Assembly: GCF_003989665.1 (NCBI RefSeq)
Contig: NZ_RZIJ01000014.1
Coordinates: forward strand, 1-64,000
DNA from: Azospirillum doebereinerae
Lineage (GTDB): Bacteria > Pseudomonadota > Alphaproteobacteria > Azospirillales > Azospirillaceae
Length of the DNA: 64,000 nucleotides
Direction of reading: 5' to 3'
Positions within the stretch are counted from its first letter, which is position 1, and every line of letters begins with the position of its first letter. The notes under the pieces were generated by a model. It was not told the DNA's origin. It saw only the letters and a program-made list of their open reading frames with translations, and searched no databases. The translations under genes were made by a program, and so were the position numbers. Shown here one piece after another: positions 1-7,423 of the stretch.

Positions 1-90
1 CGGGTGTCGGGCTACGCGGTGAACTTCATCAAGCTGACGCGCGAGCAGCAGCTCGACGTCATCAGCCGCACGTTCCATGACAAGCATTGA
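1..90 (+). CDS. pflB: Pyruvate formate-lyase, C-terminal end (partial)
   Basis: Only the last 29 codons are present; the gene begins before the window. The translated tail (SGYAVNFIKLTREQQLDVIS) matches the conserved C-terminal glycyl-radical end of PflB, including the RVSGYAV motif that holds the radical glycine (codon 4 here). PflB converts pyruvate and CoA to acetyl-CoA and formate anaerobically in the cytoplasm. The stop overlaps the start of pflA by 14 bases, so the two are translated together. Confidence 0.9.
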   Translation, partial: RVSGYAVNFIKLTREQQLDVISRTFHDKH

Positions 91-874
91 CGCCTTCAAC
101 CGCTCCGGCGCGGCCCTTCCCTCGGGAGGAGCCCGCCGGGCTCCCGCCGTTTCCGGCTGGGTCCATTCGGTCGAGACCGGGGGCACCGTCGACGGGCCGG
201 GCATCCGCTACGTGCTGTTCCTCGCGGGCTGCCCACTGCGCTGCCAGTACTGCCACAACCCCGACACCCAGCACATGCACGACGGCACCCGCACCGACGT
301 GGCCGAGGTGCTGGCCGACATCGAATCGACCGCCGGCTTCCTGCGCCGCGGCCATGGCGGCGTGACGCTCAGCGGCGGGGAACCGCTGGTCCAGCCGGAA
401 TTCTGCGCGGCGATCCTGCGCGGCTGCAAGGAGCTGGGCCTGCACACCGCGCTGGACACCTCGGGCTTTCTCGGCAATCACGCCGACGACTACCTGCTGG
501 CCGACGTCGATCTGGTGCTGCTCGACATCAAGGCCTTCAAGGAAAGCACCTACCGCGAGGTCACCGGCAGCCCGCTGCGCCCGACGCTGGAATTCGCGGA
601 GCGGCTGGCGGGGATGAACAAGCCGATCTGGCTGCGCTACGTCCTCGTCCCCGGCCTGACCGACAACCTCGACGAGATCGCCGGGCTGGCCGAGTTCGCC
701 GCCGGCCTCGGCAACGTCCAGCGGGTGGACGTGCTGCCCTTCCACAAGATGGGCGAGCACAAATGGCAAGCGCTCGGCCGCCCCTACCGGCTGTCCGGCA
801 CGGAGCCGCCCGACCCGGCCTTCACCGCCCAGGTCCGCGACCTCTTCCGCGCCGCCGGGCTGAACACGCCGTAA
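77..874 (+). CDS. pflA: Pyruvate formate-lyase-activating enzyme (radical SAM)
   Basis: A 265-residue radical SAM enzyme that installs the glycyl radical on PflB using S-adenosylmethionine and a 4Fe-4S cluster. The cluster motif CPLRCQYC is visible, with cysteines at residues 52, 56 and 59, preceded by the family motif GTVDGPGIR. The length is close to the 246 residues of E. coli PflA, with about 20 extra residues at the N-terminus because the only in-frame ATG lies inside the end of pflB. Its overlap with pflB supports a pflBA operon. The formate produced links to the formate dehydrogenase at 21196-25871. The next gene, flhB, converges with a gap of only 7 bases. Confidence 0.95.
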   Translation: MTSIDAFNRSGAALPSGGARRAPAVSGWVHSVETGGTVDGPGIRYVLFLAGCPLRCQYCHNPDTQHMHDGTRTDVAEVLADIESTAGFLRRGHGGVTLSGGEPLVQPEFCAAILRGCKELGLHTALDTSGFLGNHADDYLLADVDLVLLDIKAFKESTYREVTGSPLRPTLEFAERLAGMNKPIWLRYVLVPGLTDNLDEIAGLAEFAAGLGNVQRVDVLPFHKMGEHKWQALGRPYRLSGTEPPDPAFTAQVRDLFRAAGLNTP

Positions 875-881
875 CCTCTCC

Positions 882-1967
882 TCACCCCCGCCGCGCCAGC
901 CCGCCCTTCAGCTTCAGCACATAGGTGATGACCTCGGCCACCGCTTGGTAATGCTGGAGCGGGATGGTCGCGTCGACCTCCGCGCTGGCGTGCAGGGCGC
1001 GGGCGAGCGGCGGGTTCTCGACGATGGGAACCCCGTGCTCCTGCGCGAGCGCGCGGATCCGCAGCGCGATCAGGTCGGCCCCCTTGGCCAGGCAGACCGG
1101 CGCCGCCATCCGCCCCCGGTCGTATTCCAGCGCCACCGCGAAATGGGTCGGGTTGGTGATGACCACGGTGGCGCGCGGGACGTTCGCCATCATCCGGTGC
1201 TTGGAGCGCTGGCGGCGGATTTCCCTCAGCTTGGCCTTGACGTTGGGATCGCCCTCGATCTGCTTGTGCTCGTCCTTGATCTCCTGGAAGCTCATGCGCA
1301 GGCGCTTGCGCCATTCCAGGCGGTTCCACAGCACGTCGACCGCCGCCATCAGGACGGTCGCCAGCAGGACGGCCAGCAGCAGCCGCAAGGTCACGTCCCG
1401 CAGCAGCACGGGCAAGCCGGCGACGTCCATGCCCACAGTATCCTCCGTCCATGCGATGTAGGGCGCCAGGGCGTGCCACGCCGCGGCGCTGATGATGACC
1501 AGCTTGACCAGACTCTTGAGAAACTCGACGAAGGCCTGCCGCGAGACGATCCGTTTCCACCCCGAGGCCGGCGACAGATTCGACAGCTTGGGCCGGATGC
1601 GCTCGCCCGCGAACAGGAACCGCCCCTGCCCCAGCGCCGACGCCACCACCCCCGTCGCCAGGATGCCCAGCACCGGCAGCAGCGCCGCGCCGACCCCCAG
1701 GATCAGCCAATGCAGCCCGTGCACCACGTCCACCGCGCTGCCGTCGAGCCGGAAATCGTCCGGATTCTCGATCAGCGGCAGCAGCAGCTCCGACAGCCGC
1801 CCCGCCGCGCCCGGCGCCGCCATCAGCACGATCATCCAGGCCGCGACCATCCCCGCCAGCAGGCCGATGTCGCGGGCGCGGGGAACGTCGCCCTTCTCCT
1901 CGGCCTCGCGCAGACGTTTCTCGGTCGGCTCCTCGGTCTTCTGCGAATCGTCCTGGTCTTCGGCCAT
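882..1967 (-). CDS. flhB: Flagellar export apparatus protein FlhB
   Basis: This 361-residue inner-membrane component of the flagellar type III export gate controls the switch from rod/hook to filament substrates. The N-terminus (KTEEPTEKRLREA) and four hydrophobic segments between about 35 and 215 are typical. The cytoplasmic autocleavage motif NPTH is at residues 272-275, cutting between N272 and P273. It is the last gene of the flhA-fliR-flhB run, 10 bases after fliR. Type III secretion SctU proteins share the fold, but the flagellar neighbours settle the identity. Confidence 0.96.
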   Translation of the reverse strand: MAEDQDDSQKTEEPTEKRLREAEEKGDVPRARDIGLLAGMVAAWMIVLMAAPGAAGRLSELLLPLIENPDDFRLDGSAVDVVHGLHWLILGVGAALLPVLGILATGVVASALGQGRFLFAGERIRPKLSNLSPASGWKRIVSRQAFVEFLKSLVKLVIISAAAWHALAPYIAWTEDTVGMDVAGLPVLLRDVTLRLLLAVLLATVLMAAVDVLWNRLEWRKRLRMSFQEIKDEHKQIEGDPNVKAKLREIRRQRSKHRMMANVPRATVVITNPTHFAVALEYDRGRMAAPVCLAKGADLIALRIRALAQEHGVPIVENPPLARALHASAEVDATIPLQHYQAVAEVITYVLKLKGGLARRG

Positions 1968-1977
1968 GGTCCGCCCC

Positions 1978-2736
1978 TCACGATCCCGACAGCCAGCCGC
2001 CGAGCGCCGCGACGAAGCCGGTCAGCATGGCCCCGACCGTCATCAGGAACAGCCCCAGCCCGGCCACCAGCAGGATCGGCGTGCCGATGAAATAGACCGG
2101 CATCGCCGGCATCACCCGGTTGACCAGCCCCAGCGCGACGTTGAACACCAGCCCGTAGAGGAGGAAGGGCGCCGCCAGCCCGACCGCCAGCCGGAAGGTC
2201 GTGGCGAGCAGCTGCGCGAAGCGCCCGACCAGCGGCCCGATCTCCGGAAACTCCCCGACCGGCCAGGAGCCGTAGGACCGCGCGAGCGCCCCGATCATCA
2301 GATAATGCACGTCCGAGGCGAACATCAGCGCCAGCCCGCCGATCAGCAGCACCCCCGACAGCACCGACCCGCCCTCGAACCCGGCGGCGTCGAGCGAGAA
2401 GGGGTTGCTGAGCCCGATGGCCTGCGCCGCCAACGCACCCGTCGTCTGCAGCGCCGCCATGAAAAGCTTCGCCCCGATCCCCAGCCACGCGCCGACCAGA
2501 CTCTCCCCGGCGAAGACGCGCAGCATTTCGGCCGGCTCCTCCGGCATCCGGTCGGGCAACCCCTCGACACCGGGCAGCAGGACCAGCGCGACGATCAGCG
2601 CGAGCGCCGCCCGGATGCGCACCGGAACGGCGTTCTCGCCGAAGCCCGGCAGGAACCCGATGGCGGCGGCCACCCGCACCAGCACGAGGAAGCCCCGGTA
2701 GATCTCCAGCGTCAGCAGGTTGGTCAGCGGGTCCAT
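1978..2736 (-). CDS. fliR: Flagellar export protein FliR
   Basis: This 252-residue, strongly hydrophobic protein belongs to the FliR family of the flagellar export gate in the inner membrane. The central conserved stretch (IGLSNPFSLDAAGFEGG) and the multiple membrane segments fit the family, and the length equals that of typical FliR (about 260). I chose the ATG at 2736 (MDPLTNLLTLEIYRGF); it starts 5 bases after the flhA stop, so the genes are translationally close. An open frame runs further upstream but only through flhA in another frame. It lies between flhA and flhB, the usual alphaproteobacterial order. Confidence 0.95.
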   Translation of the reverse strand: MDPLTNLLTLEIYRGFLVLVRVAAAIGFLPGFGENAVPVRIRAALALIVALVLLPGVEGLPDRMPEEPAEMLRVFAGESLVGAWLGIGAKLFMAALQTTGALAAQAIGLSNPFSLDAAGFEGGSVLSGVLLIGGLALMFASDVHYLMIGALARSYGSWPVGEFPEIGPLVGRFAQLLATTFRLAVGLAAPFLLYGLVFNVALGLVNRVMPAMPVYFIGTPILLVAGLGLFLMTVGAMLTGFVAALGGWLSGS

Positions 2737-2741
2737 GGCCC

Positions 2742-4835
2742 TCACACCTGATCGATGGTCTTGAGCGCCGCCTTGCGGTGCAGCTCGGCGTGGCTCAGCA
2801 CCGGAGTCATCGGGCTGACGCGCTCCAGCAGCGAGCGCACGAAGGGCCGCACCTCCGCCCCGACCAGCAGGGCCGGCCAGACCTGGGGGGTGGCGTGCTT
2901 CTGGATCTTCAGCCGCACCGCCGTCAGGAACTCCTGCACCTGGCTCGGCGGCATGACGAAGCGGCGGTCGTCGCCCTCGACCACGATGTTCTCCAGCAGC
3001 GCCTGCTCCCAGCGCGGCGTCAGGGCGATCACCGGCACGAAGCCGTCCGGCCCGGCCAGCCCTTGGCAGATCTGCGGCCCCAGCCGGGTCCGTACGTGCT
3101 CGGTGATCAGCGTGATGTGACGGGTCCAGCCGACCGCCTCGGCGATGGCCTCGACGATGGTGGGCAGGTTGCGGATCGACACCCGCTCGGCCAGCAGCGC
3201 CTGGAGCACCCGCTGCACCACCACCAGCGAGATCTGGCTCGGCACCATGTCGGTGACGAGCTTCTGGTACTCGCGCCCCAGCCCCTCGATCAGCTTCTGG
3301 AGCGCGCCGAAGGTCAGCAGCGTCGACAGATGGTCCTTGATGACCTCGGTCAGATGGGTGGTGATGACGCTTTCCGGATCGACCACGGTGTAGCCCTTGG
3401 CGACCGCCTCCTCGTGACGGGCCGGGTCGATCCATTTGGCGTGCAGGCCGAAGGTCGGCTCGCGCGTCGCCTCGCCGGGGATCTCCGCCACCTCGCCGCC
3501 GGTCGGGTCGATGGCGAGCAGGTGCTTGGGCCGCACCTCCCCCTTGGCCGCCTCGACGCCCATCACGCTGATGACGTAGCTCTTGGGTGCCAGGAAGCTC
3601 GAATCCTTGATGCGGACCGAGGGCAGGACGAAGCCGAACTCGGTGGCGAAGCGCTTGCGCAGCGTCTTCACCTTGCTGGTCAGCGGGCCGTTCTTGTTGA
3701 GGATCAGCGGCACCAGATGGTTGCCGACCTCGACCTTCACGTCGTCGACCTTGAGCATCTCCTCGACCGGCTCCTCGGGCGCGGCGGCCTGGGGCTTGCG
3801 GCTTTCCTCCAGCTTGGCGAGCGCGGCGGCGCGGGCCTTGCGGCGCGGCGCGTACCAGCCGAGCGCCGCGAAGCCCAGCCCGATGATCAGGAACGGCGCC
3901 ATCGGCAGCCCCGGCGTCAGCGCCAACGCGCCGAGCAGCCCCGACGCGACCATCAGCGCCTTGGGGTAGGCGCCCATCTGGGCGATGACCGCCTTTTCCG
4001 CCGAGCCGACGTTGCCGCCCTTGGTCACCAGCAGGCCGGCGGCGAGCGACACGACCAGCGCCGGGATCTGCGTCGCCAGCCCGTCGCCCACCGTCAGCGT
4101 GGTGTAGACCCCGGCGGCGTGCTCGAAGCTCATGCCCTTCTGCGCGATGCCGATGGCCATGCCGCCCAGCACGTTGATCACGGTGATGACCAAGCCGGCC
4201 ACCGCGTCGCCGCGCACGAATTTCGACGCGCCGTCCATCGCGCCGTAGAAGGTGCTTTCGTCCTCCAGCTCCTTGCGGCGGCGGCGGGCTTCGGTGTCGT
4301 CGATCATGCCGGCGGACAGGTCGGCGTCGATCGCCATCTGCTTGCCGGGGATGGCGTCGAGCGTGAAGCGGGCCCCGACCTCGGCGATGCGGGTGGCGCC
4401 CTTGGTGATGACGACGAAGTTGATGATGACCAGGATGCAGAAGATCACCACGCCGATGACGAAGTTGCCGCCCATGACGAACTGGCTGAAGCCCTGGATC
4501 ACATGGCCGGCGGCGCCGTGGCCGTTGTGGCCGTCGCTCAGGATCAGGCGGGTCGACGCGATGTTCAGCGCCAGCCGCATCATGGTGACGACCAGCAGCA
4601 CCGTCGGGAAGGACGAGAAGTCCAGCGGGCGCGGGATCCACAGCGACACCATCAGGATCAGCACGCTGACCGAGAAGGACAACGCCAGTCCGAGATCGAG
4701 GAACCAGGACGGCACCGGCAGGAACAGCACCGCCAGCACCAGCAGGATGGAGACCGCGAACAGCACGTCGCGGTTCGCCAGACCGATGTCGCCGAGAATG
4801 CCGAACCGGCTGCGGACGTGATCCGTTAAGGTCAT
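2742..4835 (-). CDS. flhA: Flagellar export gate protein FlhA
   Basis: FlhA is 697 residues, the normal family length, and forms the nonameric export gate that uses the proton gradient for flagellar protein export. Eight or so membrane helices fill the first half. The family signature RLALNIASTRLIL is at residues 87-99. The C-terminal half is the cytosolic docking domain for chaperone-substrate complexes. It is the first gene of the flhA-fliR-flhB unit. A short inverted repeat also found between flgB and fliI sits 72 bases upstream of its start and is a candidate shared control site. Confidence 0.97.
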   Translation of the reverse strand: MTLTDHVRSRFGILGDIGLANRDVLFAVSILLVLAVLFLPVPSWFLDLGLALSFSVSVLILMVSLWIPRPLDFSSFPTVLLVVTMMRLALNIASTRLILSDGHNGHGAAGHVIQGFSQFVMGGNFVIGVVIFCILVIINFVVITKGATRIAEVGARFTLDAIPGKQMAIDADLSAGMIDDTEARRRRKELEDESTFYGAMDGASKFVRGDAVAGLVITVINVLGGMAIGIAQKGMSFEHAAGVYTTLTVGDGLATQIPALVVSLAAGLLVTKGGNVGSAEKAVIAQMGAYPKALMVASGLLGALALTPGLPMAPFLIIGLGFAALGWYAPRRKARAAALAKLEESRKPQAAAPEEPVEEMLKVDDVKVEVGNHLVPLILNKNGPLTSKVKTLRKRFATEFGFVLPSVRIKDSSFLAPKSYVISVMGVEAAKGEVRPKHLLAIDPTGGEVAEIPGEATREPTFGLHAKWIDPARHEEAVAKGYTVVDPESVITTHLTEVIKDHLSTLLTFGALQKLIEGLGREYQKLVTDMVPSQISLVVVQRVLQALLAERVSIRNLPTIVEAIAEAVGWTRHITLITEHVRTRLGPQICQGLAGPDGFVPVIALTPRWEQALLENIVVEGDDRRFVMPPSQVQEFLTAVRLKIQKHATPQVWPALLVGAEVRPFVRSLLERVSPMTPVLSHAELHRKAALKTIDQV

Positions 4836-4906
4836 GGTGTCCCGAGGCGTTGCGAAAAGGGGCCGGCACGAGAAGGCGTCATGGGGCCGAAGCGTAGACC
4901 GGCGCG

Positions 4907-4923
4907 GTAAAACCCGGATTTAC
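4907..4923. promoter_or_regulatory. Inverted repeat upstream of flhA, shared with flgB/fliI
   Basis: The sequence GTAAAACCCGGATTTAC is an imperfect dyad (GTAAA ... TTTAC around CCCGG). It lies between flhA and the lytic transglycosylase. Apart from one C, its core TAAAACC(C)GGATTTA is identical to the element at 7358-7375. Both sit 49-72 bases before flagellar gene starts, so I infer a common flagellar regulator site or promoter. The regulator is unknown. Confidence 0.5.
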
Positions 4924-4925
4924 GC

Positions 4926-5708
4926 TCAACGCTGGCCGTCCGGCAGCAGCGGGCGGGCGGGGCCGTCGGCGAACAGGCCGGACAGGAAGGCGAGATGGCC
5001 GCGCTCCGCCTTGGTCCAGACCGGCGCCGCCCGGCTGCCGGCGACCGCCACGGCCTTCGGACCGGCGGCCAGCGTCTCCAGATAGCCCAGCGCCCCGGCG
5101 ACCCAGCGCAGATTGCCCGACACCCGCTGCCGGTACGCCTCGCCGCGCTCCGACTGGGCGGAGTGGTAGCGGGCGATGGCGGTCTCCAGCGATCCGTGGT
5201 CGCGGCGCAGGGCGTTGAGGAAGCCGGCGGCGTAGCGCGCGTTGGCGACCGGGTCGAAGGCGGTGTCGAGGTCAGGGAAGGCGTCCGGGTGCCATTTCAG
5301 ATTCACCTGAAGGCAGCCGACGTCGATGGAACGCACCCCGCGCGCCTGCGCGTCCCGCACGAAGGCGATGGCGGCCTCGCGGGTGGGGAAGTAATGGGAG
5401 CGTCCCTCGGTGTTGACGGTCCAGGGCCACGCGGTGAACAGCCGGTCCTCGGTGCGCCGGCCGGATTCGGTGAAGCCGATCGCCAGCAGCAGATGGTCGG
5501 CGATGCCGGCCGCGCGCTCCGCGTCGAGGATGGCGGCGATGCACTGGGCTTCCGGCGGCAGGGGGCCGCGCGCGCGTTCCGGCGGCGGGGTCGGCGCCTT
5601 GGGGGGGGCGTAGAGCGCTGTGCTCCAGGTCCCGATCTGCGACGGCGCCGTGGCGCGGGCGGTTCCGGTGGCCAAGACCGCCACGCCCAGCGCTATGACG
5701 AGCGTCAT
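4926..5708 (-). CDS. Secreted lytic transglycosylase (SLT domain)
   Basis: This periplasmic murein lytic transglycosylase cleaves the MurNAc-GlcNAc bond, probably to let the flagellar rod pass through the cell wall. From the start chosen here (ATG at 5708, 260 residues) the protein opens with a signal peptide (MTLVIALGVAVLATGTARA). A Pro-rich linker follows, then an SLT domain with the catalytic glutamate in AIGFTESG (about residue 81) and the motif DVGCLQVNLKWHP. An in-frame ATG exists at 5798, but the extra 30 codons would be read mostly out of a palindromic intergenic repeat, so I reject that start. It lies between fliQ and flhA on the same strand, suggesting a flagellum-specific role. Confidence 0.85.
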   Translation of the reverse strand: MTLVIALGVAVLATGTARATAPSQIGTWSTALYAPPKAPTPPPERARGPLPPEAQCIAAILDAERAAGIADHLLLAIGFTESGRRTEDRLFTAWPWTVNTEGRSHYFPTREAAIAFVRDAQARGVRSIDVGCLQVNLKWHPDAFPDLDTAFDPVANARYAAGFLNALRRDHGSLETAIARYHSAQSERGEAYRQRVSGNLRWVAGALGYLETLAAGPKAVAVAGSRAAPVWTKAERGHLAFLSGLFADGPARPLLPDGQR

Positions 5709-5729
5709 GAGAGAAGCGGTGCGCCACTT

Positions 5730-5770
5730 GAATCCCCTTCTCCCCCAAGGGGAGAGGGGCTCTGTCTCGA
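5730..5770. repeat. Short palindromic intergenic repeat (family A)
   Basis: A hairpin made of CCCCTTCTCCCC, loop CAA and GGGGAGAGGGG is followed by GCTCTGTCTCGACGA. A close copy occurs at 59819-59862, where the trailing GGGCTCT and cga are also kept. It lies between fliQ and the lytic transglycosylase and may terminate or stabilise the upstream mRNA. It resembles the REP-type elements common in GC-rich genomes. Confidence 0.6.
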
Positions 5771-5802
5771 CGAGAAAATTCTGGCCGTGGGCACGCATGG
5801 CC

Positions 5803-6069
5803 CTACTCGATGGCGACGATGAGATCGGTCAGCCGTTCCGCGTAGGTGGCGAGCGCCCCGTACATGAAGGGCAGCGACAGCACCGTGACGAGCAGGATGG
5901 CGACGATCTTGGGCACGAAGGTCAGGGTCATCTCCTGCACCTGGGTCAGCGCCTGGACCAGTGAGATGGCGACGCCGACCACCACCGCGACGATCAGCGG
6001 CGGGGCGGCGATGATCAGCGTCGTCCAGATGCCGCTGCGCAGCACCTCCAGCACGTCGGCCTGATTCAT
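5803..6069 (-). CDS. fliQ: Flagellar export protein FliQ
   Basis: This 88-residue protein has two hydrophobic helices (residues about 15-40 and 50-72), exactly the size and plan of FliQ, a small component of the flagellar export gate. The conserved pattern ISLVQALTQVQEMTLTFVPK is present. It follows fliE by 12 bases and closes the flgB-flgC-fliE-fliQ operon. The short palindromic repeat after its stop may end the transcript. Confidence 0.94.
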   Translation of the reverse strand: MNQADVLEVLRSGIWTTLIIAAPPLIVAVVVGVAISLVQALTQVQEMTLTFVPKIVAILLVTVLSLPFMYGALATYAERLTDLIVAIE

Positions 6070-6081
6070 GGCGCGTCTCCC

Positions 6082-6447
6082 TCACACGGCGATCCGCATG
6101 ATCTCCTGATAGGCCTGGACCATCTTGTCGCGGATGGCGACCACGCTCTGGACCGTCATCTCGGCGGCCAGCACCGAGCGGACGACCTCCTGCGCGCTGG
6201 CCTTGCCGGCGACGGCGGACATCGACACGCGCTCGCTGTCCTTCAGCGTATCGACCGCCTGGGCGATGGATTTGTCGAGGACATTGCCGAAATCGGTCTC
6301 GGCGGTGGCGGTCGTCGCGTCGGCGCCGAACAGCCCGGCCGTCGCCGACGCCGCCTTCTGGCTCTCGGCCAGGCCGGGGGCGAGCGGCCCGGCGCCGCGG
6401 TTGGCGGCGTAGGCGGCGGCGACGCGGCCGATGGGCATGTCGATCAT
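6082..6447 (-). CDS. fliE: Flagellar hook-basal body complex protein FliE
   Basis: FliE joins the MS ring to the proximal rod. The 121-residue product ends in the family-defining region (QEVVRSVLAAEMTVQSVVAI followed by RDKMVQAYQEIMRI). The N-terminal third is Ala/Gly-rich and poorly conserved, as usual. It starts 11 bases after the flgC stop and ends 12 bases before fliQ. Size and context make the assignment firm. Confidence 0.94.
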   Translation of the reverse strand: MIDMPIGRVAAAYAANRGAGPLAPGLAESQKAASATAGLFGADATTATAETDFGNVLDKSIAQAVDTLKDSERVSMSAVAGKASAQEVVRSVLAAEMTVQSVVAIRDKMVQAYQEIMRIAV

Positions 6448-6458
6448 GGGACGTTTCC

Positions 6459-6878
6459 TCAGCTGCGCAGCAGGTCGACGACGCGATTCATCATCGCGCG
6501 CGACTGTTCGATGACGTTCATGCTGGCCTCGAAGGACCGACCGGCCTCGCGCATGTCCATCATCTCGATCAGCGGCTGGACGTTCGGGCGCTTGACGTAG
6601 CCCTTGTCGTCGGCGGCCGGATGGGAGGGGTCGTAGGCGAGTTGGAAGTCGCTGCGGTCGCGGCCGATCTGCTTGACCCGCACGACCTCCACCCCCACGG
6701 CGCGGTCCATCGCGGTGTCGAAGGACACGGTCTTGCGGCGGTAGGGGTCGCCGCCCTTCTCGGTCGCGGTGGAATCGGCGTTGGCGAGATTCTCGGCGAC
6801 CACCCGCAGCCGGGTCGACTGGGCCTGGAGGCCCGCGCCGGCGATCTTCAGGGTCGCGCCCAGGGCGTCGTTCATCAT
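6459..6878 (-). CDS. flgC: Flagellar proximal rod protein FlgC
   Basis: FlgC (139 residues from the ATG at 6878) is a proximal rod subunit exported by the flagellar apparatus. The N-terminal rod signature (LQAQSTRLRVVAENLANADS) and the C-terminal helix (EASMNVIEQSRAMMNRVVD) are both present. An upstream in-frame start at 6923 would overlap the end of flgB. I prefer 6878, which has AAGGA eight bases before it and gives the normal family length. Confidence 0.94.
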   Translation of the reverse strand: MMNDALGATLKIAGAGLQAQSTRLRVVAENLANADSTATEKGGDPYRRKTVSFDTAMDRAVGVEVVRVKQIGRDRSDFQLAYDPSHPAADDKGYVKRPNVQPLIEMMDMREAGRSFEASMNVIEQSRAMMNRVVDLLRS

Positions 6879-6907
6879 GGCGGTCGTCCTTATCGATGCG
6901 ATCCGGG

Positions 6908-7300
6908 TCAGCCGTTGCGCCACGCCATGCGCAGCATCTGCACGTTGCGCTGGAACAGGCTGGTGGTCAGGGCGAAGGCGTCGCGGTTGTCACTGCCCTT
7001 GCTCATCTCCTGCTCCAACGACACGGCGTTGCCCGATGGGGTGGTCTCCCACAGCCCTTCCCTGCCGGCCTCGCGGAAGGCGGTGGCCGGTTTGCCGCCG
7101 GTGAGGTGGAAGGCGGAGGTGCGCGCGGCCTCGACCGGCCGGACGTCGTTCAGGACCGCGTCGAACGGTTTCAGGTCGCGCGCCACGTAGTCGGGCGTGT
7201 TGGCGTTCACGACGTTCTCGGCGATCAGCTTCTGCCGCTGCGCCAAGTAATCGAGGCGCGTGCCGGCCAGTTGAAAGAAACCGATTTTGCTCAAATCCAT
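6908..7300 (-). CDS. flgB: Flagellar proximal rod protein FlgB
   Basis: This is a 130-residue rod protein with the FlgB signature LAQRQKLIAENVVNANTPDY near the N-terminus and a C-terminal amphipathic helix (LTTSLFQRNVQMLRMAW). It is the first gene of the flgB-flgC-fliE-fliQ operon. It is divergent from fliI, and 58 bases upstream lies the inverted repeat that also precedes flhA. Confidence 0.95.
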   Translation of the reverse strand: MDLSKIGFFQLAGTRLDYLAQRQKLIAENVVNANTPDYVARDLKPFDAVLNDVRPVEAARTSAFHLTGGKPATAFREAGREGLWETTPSGNAVSLEQEMSKGSDNRDAFALTTSLFQRNVQMLRMAWRNG

Positions 7301-7357
7301 GACGACCCCGTTCCACCGCGTCCTCTTTCGAAGACAGGGGCAAGGTGAACCCGGCCG

Positions 7358-7375
7358 TTTAAAACCGGATTTAAA
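7358..7375. promoter_or_regulatory. Inverted repeat between flgB and fliI
   Basis: TTTAAAACCGGATTTAAA is a near-perfect 18-base dyad (TTTAAA-x-CCGG-x-TTTAAA) in the 123-base divergent gap between flgB (minus) and fliI (plus), 58 and 49 bases from the two starts. It matches the element at 4907-4923 upstream of flhA except for one inserted C. It could control both directions. It resembles the CtrA box TTAA-N7-TTAA, but the spacing here is eight. Confidence 0.55.
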
Positions 7376-7423
7376 TTCCCCGCGCTACGGTGACCGCATC
7401 GAGGATGGACGGAGACACCGCGC

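Noticed and set aside
4837..4869. Longer upstream start for flhA/fliR combined frame
   Set aside because: The frame that reaches 4869 is not flhA but a shadow frame that becomes fliR only at 2736.
7358..7375. CtrA box
   Set aside because: The two TTAA blocks are separated by eight bases, not seven, and the copy at 4907 lacks TTAA, so a different protein is more likely.
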